NCBI GenBank assembly: GCA_944391365.1
Contig: CALXTH010000025.1
Location: forward strand, 1 to 7,627
Length of the DNA: 7,627 bases
DNA from: an uncultured Alphaproteobacteria bacterium
GTDB lineage: Bacteria > Pseudomonadota > Alphaproteobacteria > RF32 > CAG-239
Direction of reading: 5' to 3'
The position numbers and the translations under genes are program-made. The number at the start of each line of letters is the position of its first letter. Positions within the stretch are counted from its first letter, which is position 1. Shown here in pieces: positions 1-3,861 of this stretch. A model generated the notes under the pieces. That model was not told where the DNA came from and searched no databases. It saw nothing but the letters and a program-made list of their open reading frames with translations.

Positions 1-383
1 TTCCGGAAGCCATTGTTAAAGCGACCAACGAGGCAAAGAAAAATATGGTTCGCATTCCGCTGCGTGAGGGCAGAACGCTGCATCATGATGTTAAAGGTGT
101 CTTTGGCGCCGGAAAAGTCATATTGAGAACGGCTCCTGCCGGTACCGGTGTTATTGCCGGTGGTCCGATGCGCGCAATTTTTGAAGTTCTTGGAGTGCAG
201 GATGTGGTTGCCAAGTCGTTGGGATCAAATAATCCCTATAACATGATTAAGGCAACGTTTAATGCCCTGCAGGCGATTAATTCGCCGAGAATGGTTGCGG
301 CCAAGCGCGGCAAAAAGGTTGGTGACATTGTAAGCCGCCGTGAGAACTCTTCAAATGTCAAGATGGAAAAAGAGGAGGCTTAA
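1..383 (+). CDS. rpsE: 30S ribosomal protein S5, C-terminal part (5' truncated by window)
   Basis: This is the last 126 residues of ribosomal protein S5; the reading frame begins at base 3 and the N-terminal RNA-binding part lies outside the window. S5 is a small-subunit protein near the decoding centre that contributes to translational accuracy. The visible part is the C-terminal S5 fold: the stretch HHDVKGVFGAGKVILRTAP is followed by GTGVIAGGPMRAIFEVLGV and then the NPYNMIKATFNAL helix, all typical of the family. The version with LGVQDVVAKSLGSNNPYNM resembles alphaproteobacterial S5. The C-terminal tail (RRENSSNVKMEKEEA) is charged and probably disordered. The last codons contain the purine-rich GAGGAGG (372-378), which is the ribosome binding site for rpmD, so the two genes are tightly coupled. 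The identification is secure. Confidence 0.97.
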   Translation, partial: PEAIVKATNEAKKNMVRIPLREGRTLHHDVKGVFGAGKVILRTAPAGTGVIAGGPMRAIFEVLGVQDVVAKSLGSNNPYNMIKATFNALQAINSPRMVAAKRGKKVGDIVSRRENSSNVKMEKEEA

Positions 384-386
384 TCA

Positions 387-569
387 ATGGCTAAGAAAAC
401 AATAAAAGTTACTCAGATCGGAAGTACTATCGGCCGTCCGGACTCTCAGAAAGCAACTCTGATCGGTTTGGGGCTGAATAAAATGCACAAAACCAGAGAG
501 CTGGAAGATACGCCGGCTGTTCGCGGCATGATTAAAAAGGTCAGCCATCTGGTTAAGGTTGAAGAATAA
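387..569 (+). CDS. rpmD: 50S ribosomal protein L30
   Basis: This gene encodes a complete 60-residue L30, the usual length for the short bacterial form. L30 is a peripheral protein of the large subunit. The N-terminal strand (KKTIKVTQIGSTIGRP), the ATLIGLGLNKMHKTRELED helix-turn and the C-terminal VRGMIKKVSHLVKVEE match the family throughout. The start is fixed by the GAGGAGG Shine-Dalgarno sequence eight bases upstream, inside the end of rpsE. Only three bases separate the rpsE stop from this ATG, which is the standard rpsE-rpmD arrangement of the spc operon. The gap to the next gene, rplO, is 103 bases and holds a hairpin; that is longer than the tight spacing just upstream. The identification is secure. 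Confidence 0.97.
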   Translation: MAKKTIKVTQIGSTIGRPDSQKATLIGLGLNKMHKTRELEDTPAVRGMIKKVSHLVKVEE

Positions 570-576
570 TCCGGAA

Positions 577-620
577 CCGGGAAGGAGCGTTGGTTGTTAT
601 GGCTGGCGTTTCCTTTCCGG
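577..620 (+). promoter_or_regulatory. Stem-loop in the rpmD-rplO spacer
   Basis: CCGGGAAGGA (577-586) pairs with TCCTTTCCGG (611-620) over ten positions with one G-U pair, and two inner pairs (CG/CG) are possible beyond a small internal loop. The apical region is about 17-24 bases long. No T-run follows, so it is not a typical intrinsic terminator. It could stabilise or process the mRNA, or serve as a binding site for a ribosomal protein. A 13-codon frame with ATG at 599-601 and TGA at 638-640 starts within its loop, with GAAGGAG (581-587) 11 bases upstream. The structure is read directly from the sequence; the role is inferred. Confidence 0.45.
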
Positions 621-672
621 GGCGGGAATATTCAGTCTGAGTTCCATAATACATTACATCAGGTGAAGAACA

Positions 673-1125
673 ATGAAACTTAATGAAATTAAAGATAATG
701 AAGGTGCCAGAAAATCGCGCAAGCGTGTTGCCCGCGGTATCGGCAGCGGCTCCGGCAAAACCGCCGGCAAAGGCCAGAAGGGGCAAAAGGCTCGTTCAGG
801 TGTTGCCGTTAACGGTTTTGAAGGCGGTCAGATGCCGGTTTATCGCAGACTTCCGAAACGTGGTTTTAAGAACCATTTTGCGAAGGTGTTTGCGGTTGTT
901 AATCTGGATACAATTCAAAAGGCTGTTGATGCCGGTAAGTTGTCGGCAAACGAAATTACCGTTGAAACTTTGATGAATGCCAATATCATCAGCAAAAAGC
1001 TTGACGGAGTTCGGTTGTTGGCTCGTGGTGCGATCAATGCCAGTATTAACATTACGGTTAATTCTGCTTCTAAGGCTGCGGTTGCTGCGGTTGAAAAAGC
1101 AGGCGGTAAGGTTATTATCGCATAA
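673..1125 (+). CDS. rplO: 50S ribosomal protein L15
   Basis: This gene encodes a complete 150-residue L15, close to the usual 145-160. L15 is an early-assembling large-subunit protein that contacts 23S rRNA. The basic, glycine-rich N-terminus is visible (KRVARGIGSGSGKTAGKGQK, then KARSGVAVNGFEGGQMPVYRRLPKRGF), followed by the globular domain and the C-terminal family signature KAAVAAVEKAGGKVIIA. The start is supported by AGGTGA (661-666) six bases upstream. Normally secY follows closely in the same transcript. Here the gene is followed instead by an intrinsic terminator at about 1149-1179, so this is the end of the operon in this genome. The overlapping reverse-strand frames have no family resemblance and are shadows. 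Confidence 0.97.
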   Translation: MKLNEIKDNEGARKSRKRVARGIGSGSGKTAGKGQKGQKARSGVAVNGFEGGQMPVYRRLPKRGFKNHFAKVFAVVNLDTIQKAVDAGKLSANEITVETLMNANIISKKLDGVRLLARGAINASINITVNSASKAAVAAVEKAGGKVIIA

Positions 1126-1148
1126 TTATCCGGAGATTGTTTTTTTGG

Positions 1149-1179
1149 AGAGCGGTTCGTTTTCCGAGCCGCTTTTTTT
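1149..1179 (+). terminator. Rho-independent terminator after rplO
   Basis: AGCGGTTCG (1151-1159) pairs with CGAGCCGCT (1165-1173) with one G-U pair and a five-base loop; the stem can extend outwards by two more pairs. A run of seven T (1173-1179) follows directly. It lies 23 bases after the rplO stop and should end the spc operon transcript before rplQ. Confidence 0.85.
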
Positions 1180-1193
1180 ATTGAAGATTCTGC

Positions 1194-1222
1194 TTGCAAT
1201 TTGTTTTTTTGTGTGGTAGAAA
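1194..1222 (+). promoter_or_regulatory. Possible sigma-70-type promoter for rplQ
   Basis: TTGCAA (1194-1199) and TAGAAA (1217-1222) are separated by exactly 17 bases and each matches four of six consensus positions. The site lies between the rplO terminator and rplQ, where a promoter is needed if the terminator works. The match is moderate and the region is T-rich, so chance cannot be excluded. The implied leader is about 100 bases. Confidence 0.4.
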
Positions 1223-1239
1223 GCTTGCGAAATTAAGAA

Positions 1240-1287
1240 GTTTTCGTGCATGGTCGTGGTGCGACTCCGTGGCGAAAACGAGTTTTT
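1240..1287 (+). promoter_or_regulatory. Long hairpin plus T-run in the rplQ leader (possible attenuator)
   Basis: The outer stem is GTTTTCG (1240-1246) with CGAAAAC (1273-1279). Inside it CATGG (1249-1253) pairs with CCGTG (1267-1271), and TCG (1254-1256) pairs with CGA (1262-1264), leaving a five-base loop. Five T (1283-1287) follow after three bases. The shape is that of a weak intrinsic terminator or a structured leader directly upstream of a lone ribosomal-protein gene. Autogenous control by L17, or attenuation, is an inference. Confidence 0.45.
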
Positions 1288-1291
1288 ATCC

Positions 1292-1308
1292 GCTTTGTCC
1301 TGCAAAGC
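1292..1308 (+). promoter_or_regulatory. Short hairpin just upstream of the rplQ ribosome binding site
   Basis: GCTTTG (1292-1297) and CAAAGC (1303-1308) form a perfect six-pair stem with a five-base loop (TCCTG). It ends 12 bases before the AAAGGA Shine-Dalgarno sequence (1321-1326) of rplQ. With the larger hairpin upstream it makes the leader a tandem structured element. Function is not known. Confidence 0.4.
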
Positions 1309-1333
1309 ACAGAATGATTGAAAGGAAAAAGTC

Positions 1334-1786
1334 ATGAGACATGGAATGGCTCACAGAAAGTTTAGTATGACCAAAAGTCAGAGAAGAGCTTTGTTTTCTA
1401 ATTTGACGAATGCGTTGCTGACTCATGAGCAGATTAAAATTACTTTGCCGCGTGCAAAAGAGTTGAGAACTTTTGCCGACAATATGATTACTTTTGCCAA
1501 AAAAGGCGATTTGAACAGCAGAAGAATGGCTTTTGCCTTCCTGCGCGATAATGAAGTTGTCAGCAAATTATTCTCCACTTTGGCAGAGCGTTACAAATCC
1601 CGTAACGGCGGTTATACCCGTGTGTTGAAAGCCGGTTTCCGTTATGGTGATTGTGCTCCGATGGCGATTGTCGAGTTGGTTGACCGTGATGTTAAAGCCA
1701 AGGGCGCTAAAGATCTGGCTCGTGTTGCTGCCGAGAAAGCAGCGTTGGCTGAAGCTGAAAAAGCGGCTGCCGAAGAGAGCAAATAA
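1334..1786 (+). CDS. rplQ: 50S ribosomal protein L17
   Basis: This gene encodes a complete 150-residue L17, a large-subunit protein near the exit tunnel. The family core covers residues 1 to about 120: MRHGMAHRKFSMTKSQRRAL at the start, then THEQIKITLPRAKELR, the basic RYKSRNGGYTRVLKAGFRYGD segment and APMAIVELVDRD. The last 30 residues form an alanine- and glutamate-rich helical tail (AAEKAALAEAEKAAAEESK), an extension common in alphaproteobacterial L17. The start is fixed by AAAGGA (1321-1326) seven bases upstream. In most bacteria rplQ directly follows rpoA. Here no rpoA, rpsK or rpsM precedes it; the gene follows rplO after a terminator and a structured leader, and has its own terminator. 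It therefore appears to be a monocistronic unit. Confidence 0.97.
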   Translation: MRHGMAHRKFSMTKSQRRALFSNLTNALLTHEQIKITLPRAKELRTFADNMITFAKKGDLNSRRMAFAFLRDNEVVSKLFSTLAERYKSRNGGYTRVLKAGFRYGDCAPMAIVELVDRDVKAKGAKDLARVAAEKAALAEAEKAAAEESK

Positions 1787-1810
1787 GTTTGCGGATTTGG
1801 CAAAATGAAA

Positions 1811-1840
1811 AACGGCGTCCGGGAGGGCGCTGTTTTTTTT
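1811..1840 (+). terminator. Rho-independent terminator after rplQ
   Basis: AACGGCGTCC (1811-1820) pairs with GGGCGCTGTT (1825-1834) over ten positions with two G-U pairs and a GGGA tetraloop. The T-run is at 1833-1840. It lies 24 bases after the rplQ stop. Confidence 0.85.
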
Positions 1841-1876
1841 GTATCAGTTAAATAATCCGGTGTTGAAAATTAATAG

Positions 1877-1905
1877 TTGACAAAATTTCAGAAATGTGAT
1901 ACAGG
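1877..1905 (+). promoter_or_regulatory. Possible promoter for the 63-codon gene
   Basis: A perfect TTGACA (1877-1882) is followed after 17 bases by TACAGG (1900-1905), a weak -10; GATACA (1898-1903) at spacing 15 is an alternative. The site lies downstream of the rplQ terminator and about 40 bases before the small gene. The -35 is convincing and the -10 is not. Confidence 0.4.
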
Positions 1906-1943
1906 TTATCTGTTTTATTAATTATTATTAAATTTTTTTTGTT

Positions 1944-2135
1944 ATGACAAATTTGAAAAGTGCAACATCAACAGTTAAAAGTGAGTTTGAGAAGGTTGTT
2001 TTTTCTTCAGTCCGGATTGCTGAGGTTTCAAATTCGGATGTTTATTTCTCTCCTTTTGTGCTCGTGCCTGGTTTGGTTTCAGGGAAGAAGGCCGGAGTGT
2101 TGTTTCCGACTTTAACTCAGGGTGAGATATTTTGA
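1944..2135 (+). CDS. Small hypothetical protein, 63 residues
   Basis: I do not recognise this protein. It has 63 residues with a basic and polar N-terminus (MTNLKSATSTVKSEFEKVV), a middle of mixed serine, valine and aromatic residues, and a glycine/proline-containing hydrophobic stretch (FSPFVLVPGLVSGKKAGVLF) too broken up to be a clear membrane helix. There is no signal peptide, cysteine or known motif. Support for it being expressed comes from its surroundings: a perfect TTGACA upstream, and a strong terminator starting 24 bases after its stop. Against it, no Shine-Dalgarno sequence precedes the ATG; the leader is almost pure A/T. The transcript could instead be a small RNA with a chance reading frame. 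Confidence is low to moderate. Confidence 0.4.
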   Translation: MTNLKSATSTVKSEFEKVVFSSVRIAEVSNSDVYFSPFVLVPGLVSGKKAGVLFPTLTQGEIF

Positions 2136-2159
2136 GCTGTTGTTTGTTGCGTGAAAAAG

Positions 2160-2192
2160 AATGGTTTATCCTTTGGGTAAGCCATTTTTTTT
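2160..2192. terminator. Strong bidirectional terminator between convergent genes
   Basis: AATGGTTTATCC (2160-2171) pairs with GGGTAAGCCATT (2175-2186) over 12 positions with two G-U pairs and a TTT loop. On the + strand T2185-2192 follows. On the - strand the stem is followed by CTTTTTC. It can serve both the 63-codon gene (+) and the ankyrin gene (-), whose stop codon overlaps its edge. Confidence 0.85.
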
Positions 2193-2853
2193 ATTTTTTG
2201 GCCGGGGAGAGGAGGCCGTGTTGTTCAAAAAGGCGGCGAATTTCGGTGTTGTCGGTGACGGTGACGACGGTCAGAGCCTGAAAAAGGGTATCGGTGTCAG
2301 CCCGGGAGAGCAGGATTTCGATGATTTCACCAGGGCGGTTAAGGGTGACGGTGAGGGTTAGCGGGTAGACTTTTTGGCCGCCGAGGTATGCAGGGTAGTT
2401 GCTGTCGGCTCCGCTGTCCAACAGGAGTTTGATGATTTCAGATGAAAAGCCCTTTTTGAGGGCAAATGTCAGCGGTGTGTGTCCTGCTGCATTGCGACGG
2501 TTGAGTTCCGGGCCGTAGGCGCAGAGGAGTTTGAGGTTGGATATTTTTGGGGTAGTCTTCAGGCAGGCGAATATCGGCCCGCTGCCATCGGGGGTGATGG
2601 CATTAATGTCGGCACCGGCATTGATGAGGCTTTGCAAAATTTGTTTTCGGCAATTTCTTTGGCAGGCGGCCATCAGCGGTGTTTGGTTATTTTCATCGGG
2701 AAAGTTGAGTTCGGCTCCCCGGGCGATGGCCGTAGAAACGATATCCGGTTTGTTTTCGATTATGCCACGGCGGAGCAGAGTGTCAGCGTTGTTGGCGACA
2801 GCCGGAAAGCTGTAGAGGCAGAGCAGAGCCATGTAAAATAAAAATTTTATCAT
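2191..2853 (-). CDS. Exported ankyrin-repeat protein
   Basis: This gene encodes a 220-residue protein with a signal peptide and ankyrin repeats. Residues 1-20 are a hydrophobic leader with a good signal peptidase I site after AVA-20. About five degenerate ankyrin repeats fill the rest, near residues 24-54, 55-87, 88-120, 121-155 and 156-187. The clearest motifs are NNQTPLMAACQRN...LINAGADIN and AAGHTPLTFALKKG...LLLDSGADSN. Ankyrin repeats bind other proteins, so this is probably a periplasmic or secreted interaction protein; the partner is unknown. No enzymatic domain is visible. There is no clear Shine-Dalgarno sequence before the ATG, so the start is chosen because it gives a proper signal peptide; Met8 is a less likely alternative. 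It converges on the small + strand gene and shares its terminator. Secreted ankyrin proteins often act in host or neighbour interactions, but nothing here proves that. Confidence 0.88.
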   Translation of the reverse strand: MIKFLFYMALLCLYSFPAVANNADTLLRRGIIENKPDIVSTAIARGAELNFPDENNQTPLMAACQRNCRKQILQSLINAGADINAITPDGSGPIFACLKTTPKISNLKLLCAYGPELNRRNAAGHTPLTFALKKGFSSEIIKLLLDSGADSNYPAYLGGQKVYPLTLTVTLNRPGEIIEILLSRADTDTLFQALTVVTVTDNTEIRRLFEQHGLLSPAKK

Positions 2854-2880
2854 AAGAGGAATATAACGGTGTATTCTTTA

Positions 2881-3045
2881 AAAAAGTTTAAGACCATGTT
2901 TTTGCCGTTGCAAATGGGCGCAAGCTGGCGCAGCTTGACCCGATCGGCGACCTGAGGCAGGTCGACAAACGGGCGCCGTTTGATCCGGTCGGTTTGCTGT
3001 TGAGGAATTGGGGCAAAGAAAGCGCGATGCTTAGATGGAGTTGAT
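2881..3045. repeat. Dispersed intergenic repeat, copy 1 (three-hairpin form)
   Basis: This stretch shares ordered blocks with 7120-7215: AAAAAGTTT (2881-2889); a 27-base exact match at 2920-2946 (equal to 7136-7162); ATTGGGG (3007-3013); and GCGCGATGCT followed by TAG or CAG (3022-3034). Both copies have the same orientation. Between the exact match and the ATTGGGG block this copy carries about 45 additional bases that contain two more hairpins. It sits in the spacer between the divergent ankyrin and cysteine-rich genes. It may be a small non-autonomous mobile or REP-type element; no terminal repeats or target duplication are evident. Confidence 0.7.
2921..2992. repeat. Array of three related hairpins with compensatory stem changes
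   Basis: There are three perfect 17-base hairpins with seven-base arms and three-base loops: CAAGCTG-GCG-CAGCTTG (2921-2937), CGACCTG-AGG-CAGGTCG (2948-2964) and CAAACGG-GCG-CCGTTTG (2966-2982). The first and third are each followed by a similar 10-base tail (ACCCGATCGG at 2938-2947, ATCCGGTCGG at 2983-2992). Stem differences occur in complementary pairs: positions 4/14 and 6/12 between hairpins one and three, and 2/16 and 4/14 between one and two. Pairing is therefore preserved while sequence changes. Confidence 0.8.
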
Positions 3046-3062
3046 TGGGTGGTCAGGGGGGG

Positions 3063-3090
3063 AAAGGCTCAGGAAAATCCGGAGCCTTTT
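3063..3090. other. Orphan hairpin in the divergent spacer
   Basis: AAAGGCTC (3063-3070) and GAGCCTTT (3082-3089) form a perfect eight-pair stem. Inside it, GGA and TCC can pair across an A/G mismatch, leaving an AAA loop. Only four T follow on the + strand. No annotated gene on either strand ends next to it, so it is either a weak terminator of an unannotated transcript from the repeat region or a structural element. Confidence 0.45.
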
Positions 3091-3154
3091 GTCAGGTTGA
3101 AAGAACAGGTCTTCCTTTTTACATAATTTTTTCGTCATTATATTGAATTTATAA

Positions 3155-3183
3155 TTTACAATAAAGTTTAGTTATGATATACT
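3155..3183 (+). promoter_or_regulatory. Probable sigma-70-type promoter of the cysteine-rich gene
   Basis: TTTACA (3155-3160) and TATACT (3178-3183) each match five of six consensus bases and are spaced by exactly 17. The predicted transcription start is near 3190, about 25 bases before the ATG chosen for the cysteine-rich protein. This is the best promoter in the window. Confidence 0.7.
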
Positions 3184-3201
3184 ATCCTTGTGTGATATTA
3201 T

Positions 3202-3207
3202 GAAGGA
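3202..3207 (+). promoter_or_regulatory. Ribosome binding site that decides the start of the cysteine-rich gene
   Basis: GAAGGA (3202-3207) lies eight bases before the ATG at 3216. The in-frame ATG at 3207 overlaps this site by its A and so cannot use it. Confidence 0.7.
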
Positions 3208-3215
3208 TGTGTGTC

Positions 3216-3806
3216 ATGAAAATTAAATTTTTACTTTTTGTGACGAGTTTGTCCTTTTTACCAACTTTGTCGTTGGCTCAGTGTGTGGAAACAACAAATT
3301 GCGAAACGTTAGGTTATACCGAAACCTCCTGCGATGGCGGGAAAGGTGTCAAGTGTCCGTTTGGGAACAAGTGGGCATGCTTGAGCAAAGATACCTGTGA
3401 GGCCAGTGGTTTTAAATATACTTGTTCCGGTTCTGGCTATGCCGGAGCAAACGGAGACAGTTGTGGCGGTAAGTATAAAAAATGCACTTGTGCAGGAGGG
3501 TATATTTGGGACAGTAATCAAGGGTGTGTTGTTGATGCTTGCGCCGGATATCAATATTGTGAACATGGTTGTCGCGGGAGTGATACATGTGGTGGTAAAT
3601 GTAAGAGCTGTCTGACTTATCAATGTGATTATTATTTCGATTGTGAATGTACTCCTGCTGGTTGGAGCTATTGGCTGACTTGTGATTGGTGGTGTGATTC
3701 GGATGAAATATGTTATAAAGACTTTGGAACTTTTGGTGAAGAGTCAACTTGTTTAAGTGCTTTAAAAACAGCCCAAAGTCAAACATATCGTTGTGAATAT
3801 CGTTAA
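3216..3806 (+). CDS. Secreted cysteine-rich protein of unknown function
   Basis: The protein has 196 residues. Residues 1-21 are a signal peptide (MKIKFLLFVT, then a hydrophobic core ending SLA) with probable cleavage before Gln22. Glutamine before the first cysteine argues against a lipoprotein. The mature part has 25 cysteines in about 175 residues, an odd number, implying many disulfides or metal ligands. The N-terminal half shows two related modules, CETLGYTETSC...CPFGNKWAC (29-55) and CEASGFKYTC...CGGKYKKCTC (61-92), each with C-x3-G-[YF]-x-x-[ST]-C. The central part is glycine- and cysteine-rich (CGGKCKSC, 125-132). Residues 138-168 are rich in Tyr, Trp and acidic residues. No catalytic motif is recognised. 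It has its own promoter, a clear ribosome binding site and a terminator. An in-frame ATG three codons upstream is rejected. Similar short cysteine-patterned exported proteins occur in uncultured gut alphaproteobacteria, as far as I recall. Confidence 0.85.
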   Translation: MKIKFLLFVTSLSFLPTLSLAQCVETTNCETLGYTETSCDGGKGVKCPFGNKWACLSKDTCEASGFKYTCSGSGYAGANGDSCGGKYKKCTCAGGYIWDSNQGCVVDACAGYQYCEHGCRGSDTCGGKCKSCLTYQCDYYFDCECTPAGWSYWLTCDWWCDSDEICYKDFGTFGEESTCLSALKTAQSQTYRCEYR

Positions 3807-3812
3807 ACAGAC

Positions 3813-3845
3813 AAAAACCGCCGAGGGAAAGTCGGCGGTTTTTTT
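3813..3845. terminator. Bidirectional terminator shared by the cysteine-rich gene and thrS
   Basis: A perfect 12-pair stem is formed by 3813-3824 (AAAAACCGCCGA) and 3832-3843 (TCGGCGGTTTTT), with a seven-base loop. T3839-3845 follows on the + strand, and five T follow on the - strand (A3813-3817 read in reverse). It lies 6 bases after the stop of the cysteine-rich gene and 18 bases beyond the thrS stop. Confidence 0.92.
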
Positions 3846-3861
3846 GTGTTATGAAAGCAGG

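Noticed and set aside
2479..2841. Frames of 120 and 94 codons on the + strand opposite the ankyrin gene.
   Set aside because: The - strand product has a signal peptide and ankyrin repeats; these are shadows.
2850..3069. Open frame on the - strand running through repeat copy 1 and ending in a TGA that overlaps the ATG of the ankyrin gene.
   Set aside because: Its only ATG is 15 codons before the stop, the frame is created by the repeat, and copy 2 reads DRVKLRQLA in a different, unrelated frame context. Probably chance.
3207..3215. Upstream ATG for the cysteine-rich protein (three more residues, MCV).
   Set aside because: That ATG overlaps the GAAGGA ribosome binding site; the ATG at 3216 has proper spacing and gives a better signal peptide.
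3412..3786. 124-codon frame on the - strand opposite the cysteine-rich gene, rich in His, Asn and Tyr.
   Set aside because: The composition is the reverse-complement image of the cysteine and glycine codons; the + strand gene has promoter, ribosome binding site, signal peptide and terminator.
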